Shown: one piece after another, positions 18,542-29,182 of the stretch | How the letters are laid out: every line of letters starts with the position of its first letter | Position numbering within the stretch: position 1 is the stretch's first letter | DNA from: Listeria grandensis FSL F6-0971 | GTDB taxonomy: Bacteria > Bacillota > Bacilli > Lactobacillales > Listeriaceae | Length of the DNA: 64,000 nt | Assembly (NCBI RefSeq): GCF_000525835.1 | Contig: NZ_AODD01000009.1 | Coordinates: 83,851 to 147,850, forward strand | Direction: 5' to 3' | Made by a program: the position numbers and the translations under genes | Notes under the pieces: model-generated | The model's database searches: none | The model's input: only the letters and a program-made list of their open reading frames with translations | What the model was told of the DNA's origin: nothing

Positions 18542-20038
18542 TTATCGGTTATTTTTTGTTCTGTATAGATAGGATTCATATAAAAGGTAAGCAACAAGAG
18601 CAAAAACAACAGGACCCGCAATCATCCAAATCGTGCTACTATAGTCACCTTGAAGAGATGGGTTGATAATCGTAAAGATATTTGCAAACCCAACAACAAT
18701 CAATACAACAGCAGTTCCCAAATATGTTTGCCATTTCTTTTTATAAATCACAAATTCTCTTGTTAGGCCTTGCTTCGCCTTAAAGAATGGGAAGGCAAAC
18801 GCTAAGAATAAGTAAGGCAATGTCATCGAAACATTTGCCATCAGTGTTAATTTATTATAAAAAGCAGAAGCATTATCGCCACCAAATGAGGCTAAAAGAA
18901 TGATAATAGTTACGGCTAAGGCCTGCATCCACATTGCGAATTCCGGCATATTCGCCTTATTCATCTGTGTCATTTTTTTCGGCCAAACTTTAGCAGGTGT
19001 CCCTTGAATCAACGTTTTCAGAGGTGAGTAGATCAAGGTGAAAAATGCGCCCGTATAGGCTAGGAACATCGATAACCCAGTGATTCTAGCAAACCAGGTG
19101 CCAATAGAAGCAGCGGCAGTTGTACTCACTTGAAGCGCATTCCCGAGCTCAAAACCAAGGTTATACATCAATACATATGTGATATTTCCAAGGTTCGTTG
19201 TTTTACCACTAAGTACTTGTAGCCAATTCGCACTCACGCCCCAAAGGAAAATCCCAAGCGCGTAACCAACCGAGATAATAATCGCCGAAATAATAACCCC
19301 TTTTGGAAAATTCTTCTCTGGATTTTTCGTCTGATCCACAAGTCCTCCAACCGCCTCAATTCCACCATATGCAAAAATCGCAAAAACAACAAACGAAAGC
19401 GTTGCAAGTGGCGTCACATAAGACGGATTAGGTGATTCAACAAAAGAGGTCCAGCCAGTAATCGGCTGTGCAAATTCCCCACCGTTCAGGAAAATAATCA
19501 GCAAACTTACGAGTAGAAGCACAACATTCAAGCCGGTAACCGCAATCCCTCCAACCGCCGTTACCTTCGAAATCTGTTTCAAACCACGCGACGCAAAGAA
19601 TGTGATAGCAAGCATCCAAATAATTGCCAGAATACCGACTGTCTGAGTTGATGTTAATGAAAATAGGCGCCATTCTTGCGTCTTATCTCCACCAAAAATG
19701 AATGTTGAGAGCGGAATCCACACTTTGGAAGATGTACTCACCATCCAGATTACATAGGAAGCAAACCACATAAAAGTCCCAATAAAAGCAAACCGTGGCC
19801 CCACACTATCATTCATCCATGAGAAAATACCACCTTGTTCTTTTTTGTATGTCGAACCAAATTCCGCCATCATCAAAGCGTACGGAATAAAAAAACAAAT
19901 CGCGGATAAAATATACCATGGAATCGCGCCGTAGCCCATCAGATAGAACGCGGATGGACTGTTTGCAAATCCAAATACCGAAGTAAAAATCATCAGTATA
20001 AGCCCTATCAATGTTAATTTTTTCACTTGTGTTGTCAT
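18542..20038 (-). CDS. yjeM: APC-superfamily amino acid permease (YjeM-like)
   Basis: This 498-residue permease has about 12 hydrophobic segments. The first, KKLTLIGLILMIFTSVFGFA, and the following YGAIPWYILSAICFFIPYAL are typical of the glutamate/GABA antiporter branch; the overall pattern (EQGGIFSWM, FAIFAYGGIEAVGGLVDQT) fits YjeM. The start at 20038 follows GGAGGATACAT; an upstream in-frame ATG would add 17 residues. The substrate is probably an amino acid, but which one is unknown. Confidence 0.82.
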   Translation of the reverse strand: MTTQVKKLTLIGLILMIFTSVFGFANSPSAFYLMGYGAIPWYILSAICFFIPYALMMAEFGSTYKKEQGGIFSWMNDSVGPRFAFIGTFMWFASYVIWMVSTSSKVWIPLSTFIFGGDKTQEWRLFSLTSTQTVGILAIIWMLAITFFASRGLKQISKVTAVGGIAVTGLNVVLLLVSLLIIFLNGGEFAQPITGWTSFVESPNPSYVTPLATLSFVVFAIFAYGGIEAVGGLVDQTKNPEKNFPKGVIISAIIISVGYALGIFLWGVSANWLQVLSGKTTNLGNITYVLMYNLGFELGNALQVSTTAAASIGTWFARITGLSMFLAYTGAFFTLIYSPLKTLIQGTPAKVWPKKMTQMNKANMPEFAMWMQALAVTIIILLASFGGDNASAFYNKLTLMANVSMTLPYLFLAFAFPFFKAKQGLTREFVIYKKKWQTYLGTAVVLIVVGFANIFTIINPSLQGDYSSTIWMIAGPVVFALVAYLLYESYLYRTKNNR

Positions 20039-20333
20039 ATGTATCCTCCAATTTTTTATTTTGAAACTGCTATCGTGATAAAATATCATTAAAAACGTAA
20101 TTAAGTCTACTTTTATCTGATAATTAAATTAAAATAGATCGACTCTTTAACCTCCGACCAATCTACAAAAGAAAGTAAAACTTGTATAGCAAAAGGATTA
20201 TACCATACATTCGTTTATCGGGTCATCCATTTATATGCCTATTTTGTTGTTATTTTTACATGTTCGATGATACGTTGCATAATTTCGTGCCCATAACTAA
20301 CTTCACATGACAAGTGATGCATCTCCTACAACA
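20039..20333. other. Intergenic region between the yjeM-like gene and cls
   Basis: This region should hold the promoter of the yjeM-like gene. A 27-codon minus-strand ORF at 20239-20322 (MHHLSCEVSYGHEI...) touches a TAGGAG motif, but the spacing is zero and I do not call it a gene. I see nothing else. Confidence 0.5.
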
Positions 20334-20386
20334 AATCGGTCGATCACCATAATTTCATTCTACTGGCGATCGACCGATTTTAATTT
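20334..20386 (-). terminator. Rho-independent terminator after cls
   Basis: AATCGGTCGATC at 20334 pairs perfectly with GATCGACCGATT at 20368, a 12-bp stem, directly after the cls stop on the minus strand. Confidence 0.8.
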
Positions 20387-21909
20387 TATAAGATTGGGGA
20401 CAGTAGACTCGCTAATGTCTCCTTCATCCGTTGTGTTCTTGATTTGGCTTTCATATCAGCTTCAGTGAATAGATGACTCTCAAGAAAATCTGCATTGAAA
20501 TCTCGTTCTATCTGCACAATAGCTTCACTGCGATCATACAAAAATACCATTAATTCATGATTTAAACGGAAACTACGAATATCAAAATTAGCTGTCCCTA
20601 CTGCTGCACGTTCACCGTCAACAAGCATTACCTTCGCATGGATAAAGGAATCGTCACGATACGAATACATTTTTGCTCCTGCATCAATCATGGTCTGGAT
20701 GTAGGCATTACTTCCATTGAAGGACACGCCTCGGTCACCCTTACCTGGGACGATAACGCGAACGTCAATGCCGCTCATGGAAATACGCCGAATAACAGCA
20801 AGTGATTCTTCATCTGGTACAAAATAAGGGCTGGCAATCCAGACGGACTTCTTGGCTGAACTCATTAAATCAAGCATGGCATCACGCACCCACTTCTCTT
20901 TGTCATACGGCCCGCCATAAACGATCTGAATCCAATCATCTGCATCTGTTGCTGGTTGTGCATTAAGATAGCGTGCAATTCCAGCTTCACTAATAAACTC
21001 ATCCGCACTACCATCATAGTTCTCCATATAGACCCAGTCAAACAGAAAAGATTCTTGTAACTCGATGACACCGGTACCTTCAATTTGCATATGAGTATCA
21101 CGCCAAATCTCAAAGTCAGGTGTATTGCTGCGGTATTCCTCGCCAACATTAAGTCCGCCTGTAAAGCCAATTTTTCCGTCAATAACAATCATTTTACGAT
21201 GGTTCCGCAGGTTGGCTGTACGCGCAATCCAAATCGAACGCACTGGATCATATGCATAAACCGATGCACCAGCCTTTTTTAGCGGCTCCAAAAATTCGTC
21301 TTTCAAGTGCGCCGATCCCATACCATCAAACATAAAACGAACCGTCACACCAGCCTTCGCTTTCTCGATCAGGATATCTCGTATTTCCGTCGAAATTTCA
21401 TCTTGCCGATAAATGTAATACTGCATGTGGATATGATCCTTTGCTTCGCGCAAGGCGGCTAAAATAGCTGGAAATGTTTCCGAACCATTTGTTAATATCT
21501 TGACTTTATTCCCATTCATCGGCCGAATATCAGTTAATGCATAGAGGCTCTTTGAAAGTTCCGGCAACTCTTTTTCCGATTGGTGGATCGGCAAATTATG
21601 TATCGCCTCAATAAGTTTCTCTTTTTCTTTGATTTGATTTGACGAAAAGATACGATTTTGTGGGTTTCTACCGAAGAATAAATAGAGTACAACACCAAAG
21701 GTCGGCAAAACGAACACAACGGCTACCCAAGCAATTTTGGATGTAGTATTGCGCTGATCCCAGAGTAGTAGGCGCACCGCAATCACGACTCCGGCGATTT
21801 CCGCACTAATGGTTGCGATCGTTAAAATAAAACCTGACCAAGTGAATAGAAACCAACCTACAAAGGCAAATAAGACTAAAATAACAATAAACTGGATTAA
21901 TTTTTGCAT
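20386..21909 (-). CDS. cls: Cardiolipin synthase
   Basis: The product is 507 residues. Two N-terminal membrane helices (residues 1-65) precede two phospholipase-D domains. Their HKD motifs are HRKMIVIDGKIGFTGG (about residue 225) and HAKVMLVDGERAAVGTANFD (about residue 405). The enzyme condenses two phosphatidylglycerols to cardiolipin at the membrane. Length and domain order are those of Cls. A strong terminator follows, so it is likely monocistronic. Confidence 0.95.
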   Translation of the reverse strand: MQKLIQFIVILVLFAFVGWFLFTWSGFILTIATISAEIAGVVIAVRLLLWDQRNTTSKIAWVAVVFVLPTFGVVLYLFFGRNPQNRIFSSNQIKEKEKLIEAIHNLPIHQSEKELPELSKSLYALTDIRPMNGNKVKILTNGSETFPAILAALREAKDHIHMQYYIYRQDEISTEIRDILIEKAKAGVTVRFMFDGMGSAHLKDEFLEPLKKAGASVYAYDPVRSIWIARTANLRNHRKMIVIDGKIGFTGGLNVGEEYRSNTPDFEIWRDTHMQIEGTGVIELQESFLFDWVYMENYDGSADEFISEAGIARYLNAQPATDADDWIQIVYGGPYDKEKWVRDAMLDLMSSAKKSVWIASPYFVPDEESLAVIRRISMSGIDVRVIVPGKGDRGVSFNGSNAYIQTMIDAGAKMYSYRDDSFIHAKVMLVDGERAAVGTANFDIRSFRLNHELMVFLYDRSEAIVQIERDFNADFLESHLFTEADMKAKSRTQRMKETLASLLSPIL

Positions 21910-22019
21910 ATTATGGCTCCCTTTTCTTATTTCTGCTTTTATTATACATCGAATACTTACCTTTGTCCTCTTCTATCAAAAACGGCCGCGCCTAGTTCTA
22001 CCGAGCGCGACACATTTTA

Positions 22020-23135
22020 TTAATATTTCCAAAGCTTGAATTTCCCAGCATCGTGCAAGTCTTTGATAATAACCGTCACAATTGGTGCCATGATGAGCCC
22101 GATAATGCCGAACAGTTGGAGCCCGATGTAAAGTGTAAATAGAGCCACAACTGGATTTAAGCCTAGTTTTGTACCGAGGATTTTTGGCTCGATAATATTT
22201 CGAATGACAGTAATCACGCCGTACAAGATAAGTAGCTCAATCCCAAAAGCAAAATTGCCGTTGATCATGGTGATCAGAACCCACGGAATCATGATGCCGC
22301 CTGTACCAAATACCGGGATCATATCAAAAACAGAAATCCCAAGCGCAATCCAAATCGCATTTGGCACACCGAGAATGGTAAGTCCGATGAAAAGCTCCAC
22401 ACAAGTAATTCCCGCGATAATAAGATAAGCTTTTACGTACTCAACCGTCGTAGTTTTGAAATGCTTATGCACATTTTGCACCGTTTCATTCACGCGATCT
22501 GGCAACTGCTTACGCATAAACGCTCCAACCTTATCAAAATCCCACACGATGAAAAAGGAAAATAACATACTGAAGGAAAAGAAGATAAAAATACTTGGCA
22601 AAGAAAGCGTTACAGAACCGACCCAGCTCGCGATACTTCCCGAAAGCGAAAGCGCAAATCGCCCAATTTTGGCGATGACAGCATGGAACACATCCGTATA
22701 CTGTTTCAAAAGATCAGGCGCAATATTCTCAATCCAGTCGGCACCCCAATCTTCAATTTTTTGCAATGCCGGTAAAACATCATTTTGATAATGACCTGGA
22801 ATACTGCTAATCGAGCTACCGAGTAATTTGAACAACTCGAGCAATCCAAGAAAAAGCAGTCCACTGAGGATCGTGTAGAAAAGTAACATCACGATAAGTC
22901 CCCAAGCCTTGCGATTCCGCCATTTTGTTTTCCGTGCGAGTAACCTTGTCAGCGGCATACACATCCAAGCCAGCCCAAACCCGATCAAAAACGGATAAGT
23001 AAGCGGCAAAACATACTTTATAAACAGAAAAATAATAACAACAATACTAGCAATATACAAAAAGCGAATCAAAAACCGTTTCTGCTTCTCTAAATCCGGT
23101 TTCTGAGCGCTCTCCCGTTCCTCATCCAAAAACAC
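22020..23135 (-). CDS. AI-2E family transporter-like membrane protein (YtvI-like)
   Basis: The 371-residue protein has about eight hydrophobic segments with the AI-2E/PerM pattern: PFLIGFGLAWMCMPLTRLL near the N-terminus, FDMIPVFGTGGIMIPWVLIT about residue 280, and EPKILGTKLGLNPVVALFTL near the C-terminus. It is closest to the YtvI group. The old label as an autoinducer exporter is not established for this branch; some homologues are ion antiporters. It lies downstream of ldh across a strongly structured spacer. Confidence 0.82.
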   Translation of the reverse strand: MFLDEERESAQKPDLEKQKRFLIRFLYIASIVVIIFLFIKYVLPLTYPFLIGFGLAWMCMPLTRLLARKTKWRNRKAWGLIVMLLFYTILSGLLFLGLLELFKLLGSSISSIPGHYQNDVLPALQKIEDWGADWIENIAPDLLKQYTDVFHAVIAKIGRFALSLSGSIASWVGSVTLSLPSIFIFFSFSMLFSFFIVWDFDKVGAFMRKQLPDRVNETVQNVHKHFKTTTVEYVKAYLIIAGITCVELFIGLTILGVPNAIWIALGISVFDMIPVFGTGGIMIPWVLITMINGNFAFGIELLILYGVITVIRNIIEPKILGTKLGLNPVVALFTLYIGLQLFGIIGLIMAPIVTVIIKDLHDAGKFKLWKY

Positions 23136-23170
23136 CCCTCCGTTCTATTCCAATGCTATGAGCCAATATG

Positions 23171-23310
23171 TACTCCAAACCTCATCGGAAGCGAGAAAGC
23201 ATCAGTTCCTGGGCAAAAGCGAGCACCGAAGCGGCACGTACGGGGTTGTACATGAGCATCGGAGCACAGCTTTTAACGACAGAAATGAGGCCTTCTCGCC
23301 CCGGTGAAAG
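23171..23310. ncRNA. Candidate structured RNA element between ldh and the ytvI-like gene
   Basis: Nested complementary blocks cover this spacer: GCGAGAA (23191) with TTCTCGC (23293), AAAAGC (23215) with GCTTTT (23269), and an apical CACGTAC/GTACATG hairpin (23235-23254). CCTCAT (23180) can also pair with ATGAGG (23285), which crosses the outer stem and would be a pseudoknot or an alternative fold. No T run follows, so it is not a simple terminator. The strand of transcription is unknown; minus would place it in the ldh-ytvI message. Confidence 0.45.
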
Positions 23311-23311
23311 A

Positions 23312-24253
23312 TTAGAAGAAGTCGTGCATCATCGCTTTAATTTCTCCCACCGATTTGTCCATGTCTTGTTGTTCCTTGTCATTTAGCGGCATTTCAATAA
23401 TAAACTTGATTCCTTCACGATTTATAACGGCCGTTGAACCGATATAAATATCGCGATGTCCGTACTCACCTTCTAAATAAACCGAAAGTGGCAAAATCGC
23501 ATTTTCATCATTAAAAATCGCTTTTGTGATCCGAGCAAGCGAAATCGCAATGCCGTAGTAGGTAGAACCTTTGTACTCGATGATTTCATAAGCTGCGTCA
23601 CGAACGCGATGGAATAGCTCATCAAGCACTGTATCCGTGATTTCTGGATGATCTCGCATCCATTCTTTGATCTGTAAGCCACCAATATTCGCGTGTGACC
23701 AGACCGGAAACTGACTGTCGCCATGCTCGCCTAGCGTGTAAGCCTGTACGTCACGGGCATCAACGCCAACAAGTTCTGCCAGTGCTTGTTGGAATCTCGC
23801 GCTATCAAGCGATGTTCCAGAACCAACGACACGGTTCTTTGGCAATCCTGAGTATTTCCAAACGGCATACGTCAAAACATCTACCGGGTTACTTGCTACG
23901 AGGAAAATACCATCAAAACCGCTGGCCATCACGCTATCCACAATGGCTTTTGTGATTTTTAAATTTTTGCTGATCAAATCGAGCCTAGTTTCACCAGGTG
24001 CTTGCGCTGCGCCTGCTGTGATAACAACGAGATCCGCATCGGTACAATCGTCATAACTCGCTACATAGATCCGTTTTGGCGAAGTGTAAGCTAGGCCGTG
24101 CGACAAATCCAACGCGTCACCTGTTTTTTTACCTACATTTAAGTCGATAATACCGATTTCACGTGCGATATTTTGCGCAGTCAGTGCGAAGGCATAGCTT
24201 GCTCCAACATCTCCCGCTCCTACTAAAATCACTTTTTGTTTGTCTTTACGCAT
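23312..24253 (-). CDS. ldh: L-lactate dehydrogenase
   Basis: This 313-residue enzyme reduces pyruvate to L-lactate with NADH. The Rossmann motif [18 protein letters not shown] is at the N-terminus, then [45 protein letters not shown] and the catalytic histidine in [15 protein letters not shown]. The start codon overlaps the last codons of the upstream calcium-ATPase gene by eight bases, so translation is coupled. This is likely one of several Ldh paralogues in such organisms. Confidence 0.93.
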   Translation of the reverse strand: MRKDKQKVILVGAGDVGASYAFALTAQNIAREIGIIDLNVGKKTGDALDLSHGLAYTSPKRIYVASYDDCTDADLVVITAGAAQAPGETRLDLISKNLKITKAIVDSVMASGFDGIFLVASNPVDVLTYAVWKYSGLPKNRVVGSGTSLDSARFQQALAELVGVDARDVQAYTLGEHGDSQFPVWSHANIGGLQIKEWMRDHPEITDTVLDELFHRVRDAAYEIIEYKGSTYYGIAISLARITKAIFNDENAILPLSVYLEGEYGHRDIYIGSTAVINREGIKFIIEMPLNDKEQQDMDKSVGEIKAMMHDFF

Positions 24254-26888
24254 ATTTCTCGTCTCCTTTTTGTTTGCGATTTTTAACCGCTTTTTGAATT
24301 TCTACAAAAATTAATGGAAAAACTGATAAACCAAATGCTAACAACCAATGTGTCAAGCTAAGCGGTACCAGGTAAAACATGTTTGCAACTGGTGGAATCA
24401 GCACCATCAGTAAAATAATGACCATCGATAGCATCGCGCTAAAAAATAGCGGTTTGTTCGATAAAAAGCCAATTTTGAAAATGGACTCATCGCTACGAAC
24501 ATTAAAAATATGCGACACGGACGACCAGGCTAAAATAACGAACGCCATTGTCATCCCAACGTCTGTACTTGCGCCAATGGTAGCATTGATATCAACAAAT
24601 CTACCGACATAAAATCCGACCAAGGTCACCACGGTAAACACAACGGCTTGCGTCGCTACTTTCGCACCTAAACCATTCGCAAAAATGCCACTATTTTTCT
24701 TCATCGGCGGACGATCCATCACATTCGCGTCTGCTTTTTCACGACTCAAACAAAAACCAGGAATCCCATCTGCAACAACGTTAATGAGCAGTAACTGTAC
24801 TGCCACAACTGGTGCTCCCCAGCCAAGCGTAATCGCGATAAACATGATGAAAATCTGCGAGAAGTTTGTGCTGAGCAAGAAATAAATCGTTTTGCGAATA
24901 TTTTCGTACGCCGTCCGACCTTCTGACACCGCATCTACAATGGTCGCGAAATTATCATCCGTGATCACCATATCTGCTGCATTTTTTGATACGTCTGTTC
25001 CGGTAATTCCCATCGCTGCTCCGACATCCGCCGCTTTCAAAGCGGGTGCATCATTGACACCATCTCCGGTCATCGTTACTACTTCGCCATTTTTTTGCCA
25101 AGCTTGGACGATCCGAATTTTATCCTCAGGGCTTACTCGGGCATAAACCGCGTAGTCGCGAACTGTGCGTTCCAATTCTTCCTGCGACATCTCCGCAAGC
25201 TCCACGCCAGTAATCGATTTATCGCCTTCTTCCAAAATGCCAATTTCACGAGCAATTGCAGAAGCGGTCACAATATGGTCTCCCGTAATCATGACTGTTT
25301 TTATTCCCGCCTTCTTCGCCGCCAAAACTGCACGCTTACTCTCAGGTCTTGGCGGATCGATCATGCCTACCATCCCTGCAAACGTCAGATCATGTTCCAG
25401 CGCCTCCGCCGTTAAATCTACCGGCATCTCCGTATAACGTTTATAAGCCACCGCAATGACCCGCAACGCTTTTTCCGCAAAACGGTCATGGATTTCGCGT
25501 GCTTGCTCTAACAACTCCTCCGAAAAGGAAACTGGAATCCTATCAAAAGCACCCTTTGTAATCGCTAAGAAACCGTCCTCCACTTCATGAATAGTCGTCA
25601 TCAACTTGCGCTCCGAATCAAATGGTAATTCAAATACACGAGGCGATTTCTGTTCCAATGCCTTTTTCGTCAAGCCTTTCTCACCTAGCAACCTGATAAT
25701 AGAAGATTCCGTCGGGTCACCAATGATATTCTCGACGCCCTCCGTCACTTCAATCGTTGCATTATTTGATAAGCTCAGCATTTCCAACAGCGCATCTTCT
25801 TGCGCGCTAAATGTTTCCTCCACTTTTTTCGGCGTCACACCGACCGACCAAATTTGCTGAATGCGCATCTTGTTCTGCGTCAACGTCCCCGTCTTATCCG
25901 AACAGATAACCGACGTGTTTCCAATCGTTTCCACAGCTGGAATCCGTCTAATAATCGTATTTTTCTTCACCATGTTCTGCACGCCGTAAGCCAGTGTAAT
26001 CGTCACGATCACCGGCAATGTCTCCGGAACCGCAGCAACCGCAAGCGATACCGCGATCATCAACATCTCAATCATCGTTTCACCGTGCCATAAGCCGATT
26101 CCAAAAACAAGAACACCAGCAACGAGCGCAACAATACTCAGACGCTTCGCAAGTTCCTTCAAGCGTTTTTGCAGCGGTGTTTCCGTTTTCTTCGTCGCAT
26201 TAATCAGGCTCGCAATTTTCCCCATCTCAGTCTGCATCCCGGTTTCCACAACAATCGCACGCGCGCGTCCTCCCGTGACTAAGCATCCCGAAAACAGCAT
26301 ATTAAAGCGATCTCCAAGCGGTGATGCCTCCGTCACAATCGCATTTGAATCCTTTTCCACCGGTAAGCTCTCACCCGTAAGCGCTGACTCCTCGACTTGC
26401 AAACTACTGCTTTCAATGATTCGCGCATCCGCCGGAATCATGTCACCCGCGCCAAGTTCAATCAGATCTCCCGGTACAAGTTGCGTCGCGTCAATCTCCT
26501 GCTTCACACCATCACGAATCACCAGCGTCATGTGCGCATTCATGTTTTGCAAAGCCTCAAGCGCCCGTTCTGCGTTATTCTCCTGATAAATCCCTAACAC
26601 CATGTTCAGCACAACAATCGCCAAAATCACAATTACTTTCGGATATCCGTATCCTGTCGTCACTGCCAGGTACAGAGAAATTGCCGCTGCTACAAGTAAA
26701 ATAATCGTCGTGATCTCTAGTAAATGATGCCCAATTTTAGCAAGTAATGTTTCCTTTTGGCCTTCCTCGAACTTATTTGCTCCATGTTCAATTTTTTTCC
26801 TCGTTGCAGCACCTGTCGTTAACCCTTTGCTCTCATTCGAATTAAGCGCCGTAAAAATATCCTGTATTTCTTTTTCCATCCATTTCAT
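24246..26888 (-). CDS. P-type Ca2+-ATPase (LMCA1-like)
   Basis: The product is exactly 880 residues, the length of Listeria LMCA1. It carries the actuator TGES (171-174), the phosphorylation motif DKTGTLT with Asp331, [20 protein letters not shown] in the P domain, and ten membrane segments. PETLP in M4 and NVVADGIPG in M6 supply Ca2+ ligands, as in single-site PMCA-like pumps. It exports Ca2+ in exchange for protons. I chose the ATG after GGAGGTAATCAGG; an upstream start would add ten residues. It overlaps ldh by eight bases; the pairing may couple Ca2+ or alkaline stress to acid production. Confidence 0.92.
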   Translation of the reverse strand: MKWMEKEIQDIFTALNSNESKGLTTGAATRKKIEHGANKFEEGQKETLLAKIGHHLLEITTIILLVAAAISLYLAVTTGYGYPKVIVILAIVVLNMVLGIYQENNAERALEALQNMNAHMTLVIRDGVKQEIDATQLVPGDLIELGAGDMIPADARIIESSSLQVEESALTGESLPVEKDSNAIVTEASPLGDRFNMLFSGCLVTGGRARAIVVETGMQTEMGKIASLINATKKTETPLQKRLKELAKRLSIVALVAGVLVFGIGLWHGETMIEMLMIAVSLAVAAVPETLPVIVTITLAYGVQNMVKKNTIIRRIPAVETIGNTSVICSDKTGTLTQNKMRIQQIWSVGVTPKKVEETFSAQEDALLEMLSLSNNATIEVTEGVENIIGDPTESSIIRLLGEKGLTKKALEQKSPRVFELPFDSERKLMTTIHEVEDGFLAITKGAFDRIPVSFSEELLEQAREIHDRFAEKALRVIAVAYKRYTEMPVDLTAEALEHDLTFAGMVGMIDPPRPESKRAVLAAKKAGIKTVMITGDHIVTASAIAREIGILEEGDKSITGVELAEMSQEELERTVRDYAVYARVSPEDKIRIVQAWQKNGEVVTMTGDGVNDAPALKAADVGAAMGITGTDVSKNAADMVITDDNFATIVDAVSEGRTAYENIRKTIYFLLSTNFSQIFIMFIAITLGWGAPVVAVQLLLINVVADGIPGFCLSREKADANVMDRPPMKKNSGIFANGLGAKVATQAVVFTVVTLVGFYVGRFVDINATIGASTDVGMTMAFVILAWSSVSHIFNVRSDESIFKIGFLSNKPLFFSAMLSMVIILLMVLIPPVANMFYLVPLSLTHWLLAFGLSVFPLIFVEIQKAVKNRKQKGDEKYA

Positions 26889-27349
26889 CCTGATTACCTC
26901 CACACTATGTTTCTCCATACGTGATTCCCTACCAAAATAATTGCGCTATTAAAGTAATCTTACAATTCGTGTCTTGATGGTTTATGTAACAATCATACAG
27001 CTATTCTATACTATTCCCGAAAAAAAAAAACTACAACCCCTCCAATAACTATTTCTGATCAAAAATAGCATCATTTCAAGATTTACGAGTGGTTCTAGTC
27101 TTTATTATGTTATTTACGATGTTGTTTTTAGAATGTCAATGTGTGATCAACGACTAATTGCAAATAGTGAAGAAAAGTGCAACTGTATATGACACTTTAC
27201 AATTCCATTCGTTAGCTTCTCTCTATATACTTCCATTTATAATAATACCATAAAACGGCCTCAAACCGTACCACATTGATTTCCTTTTTCAGCCCAAAGT
27301 TGTGCGCCGCATAGATTCATTCATGACAATTTTATTTCGTGATAACAAA
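26889..27349. other. Intergenic region upstream of the Ca2+-ATPase gene
   Basis: This AT-rich 460-bp region should contain the ATPase promoter. An 11-T run on the minus strand at about 27021-27031 follows a GGAGGGG sequence without a good ORF. I see no gene, no tRNA and no clear operator. Confidence 0.5.
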
Positions 27350-27381
27350 AAAAGGAACCCTATGAAACGAGTTCCTTTTCT
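27350..27381 (-). terminator. Rho-independent terminator after the beta-lactamase gene
   Basis: On the minus strand AAAAGGAAC pairs with GTTCCTTTT and is followed by a run of T. Confidence 0.82.
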
Positions 27382-27399
27382 CTCGACCTGAGAAATGTA

Positions 27400-28324
27400 T
27401 TATAAAGAAAAATAATTACTAAGCACTTTTGCAGCGTCTGCGATCAATTGATCGTTGTATTCATCGTCTTTGCCCGCTTTTTTGGAATAGATAATCCATA
27501 CTAATGGTCTCGTATCCTTTTCCTTAGGATAGATGACCGCGATATCATTCCTAGTACCATATGATCCAGCACCAGTTTTATCTCCAACAGCGTAACCTTC
27601 TGGAACGCCAGCCCGGATTAATTTATCTCCAGTCGTATTATCAATCAACGTTTGCTTGAAATAATCCAATCGATCAGAAGCCATATTTCCTTTTGTTACA
27701 AGGAATGATAGGACTTTCACCATCGCTTCTGGCGTGGTTGTATCACGCTTATCTCCAGGCACAGCTTCATTTAATTCTGGTTCAAATCGATCTGCCTGTG
27801 TTGTTTTATCACCAATTTTCGCGAGCTCTTTTTGATAGCCTTTAGGTCCATTCAATTGATGAAATAAGATATTTCCTGCTGTATTATCACTATACGTCAT
27901 GGCCGCGTTAATAATTTCCTTAACCGTCATGCCACTTTCCACGTGTTTTTCTGTAACTGGTGAGTAATCGACTAGATCCTCTTTTGAGAAATAGACACGC
28001 TTATTTAGCTGTTCTGCTGTCAAATTTTTAAGTAGTAATCCTCCAGCAATCGCTTTGTATGTAGACACATACGCAAATCGTTCTTGTTCATTATAGCTGA
28101 TTTTCTGATTGTCCTCTAAATTAACACCATAAACACCTAGCGTTGCATCATATTTCTTTTCTAGTTTTTTCAACTCGGCATTGGCCTCTGCCAACGCTTT
28201 TTCCTGCTTTGTTTCCTTTTTAGTTTTAGTAGCTGTCGCATCCTTATCTGCCATGCCGCATGCCGCTAAAGCCGTTACTGCAAAAAGAAACATCAATCCT
28301 AATAAACATTTTTTTTAAAAACAT
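27400..28324 (-). pseudogene. Class A beta-lactamase lipoprotein, frame broken in the signal peptide
   Basis: From the ATG at 28324 (GGAGGGG eight bases upstream) the frame meets a stop soon after MFLKKM. Removing one base from the eight-base run at 28309-28316 gives MFLKKCLLGLMFLFAVTALA followed by AC, a good lipoprotein signal, and a 307-residue enzyme. The body carries all class A motifs: active-site Ser in STYK, YSDN, the Glu of EPELNEA in the omega loop, and KTGAG. It would hydrolyse beta-lactams outside the membrane. The body is fully conserved, so the break is very recent, reversible or a sequencing error. If expressed, it matters for drug susceptibility. Confidence 0.88.
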
Positions 28325-28504
28325 TCTTCCAACCCCTCCTAATTATATCGTACAAATACTAATCTACCATACAACATTTAAGGAAAAGTATAGAAAACAG
28401 AAAGAAAATATTAATTTTTCCGTCAACGTTGAAAATCATACAAAATAACCACCGAAATAGCTCATCTGATTTTCAGTGGTTACCCTTCTTGCTATACCTA
28501 ATGG

Positions 28505-29182
28505 TTATAACTCTGCCTTAATACTCGAAACACGACCCGAGATAACAGGTAAATTCCCATTTTTAGTACGGATTGCATCGATTAGCTCTTTCTCCTGCTC
28601 GATATTTTTCAATTTAATATAATACCGTAACTCCATCAAACTCCCCATATTCGTCGTCCGCACTTGCTCCAGTGAGATTTCATATCCATAACGTTGCAAT
28701 AAGTCATCGAAAAGGTTCGCATAATCAATGTCCTCAGGAATCGAAATACGGAGACTTCGCTCAGCCACTTTACTTTTCGAGCCAAATCTGGTGCGCGTTA
28801 AGACAATCAAAACAACCGCAACAAAGGCAGAGAAGATGAGCGCATACATAAGATACCCCATTCCTGTTGCTAGGCCAATCCCCATCGACCAAAAAATACT
28901 GCTGATTTCGCGCGCACCACCTGCTACAGAACGGAAACGAATCAAGCTGAATGCCCCCAGGACAGCGATACCTGTACCAACATTTCCATTAACGAGCATA
29001 ATAACCGATTGCACCAAGATTGGCAAAATCGTTAACGTCACGATAAAACTTTGTGAATAGGTGTTGCGGTACATATGGACGCAAGCAACTAATATCCCTA
29101 AAAGAACCGAAGCCCCACTGTACATTATTATTTCCCATACATCTAAGTTCACCATTGAACTTTTCACTACATTTTCTAACAT
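28505..29182 (-). CDS. DUF4956 membrane protein
   Basis: The 225-residue protein has an N-terminal region with four hydrophobic segments and a conserved GAFSLIRFRSVAGGAREISS loop, then a C-terminal soluble ferredoxin-like part (about 140-225). The loop motif is the hallmark of DUF4956. Its ATG shares one base with the stop of the VTC-domain gene (TAATG), so the two are translated together. In other bacteria the same pair often accompanies a CotH kinase, which is not seen here. Confidence 0.87.
   Translation of the reverse strand: MLENVVKSSMVNLDVWEIIMYSGASVLLGILVACVHMYRNTYSQSFIVTLTILPILVQSVIMLVNGNVGTGIAVLGAFSLIRFRSVAGGAREISSIFWSMGIGLATGMGYLMYALIFSAFVAVVLIVLTRTRFGSKSKVAERSLRISIPEDIDYANLFDDLLQRYGYEISLEQVRTTNMGSLMELRYYIKLKNIEQEKELIDAIRTKNGNLPVISGRVSSIKAEL

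Noticed and set aside
20239..20322. 27-codon minus-strand ORF between the yjeM-like gene and cls
   Set aside because: The GGAG touches the ATG with no spacing and nothing in the peptide is recognised.
23168..23386. 72-codon plus-strand ORF antisense to the end of ldh
   Set aside because: No ribosome binding site; the sequence is better explained as a folded RNA element plus the ldh antisense strand.
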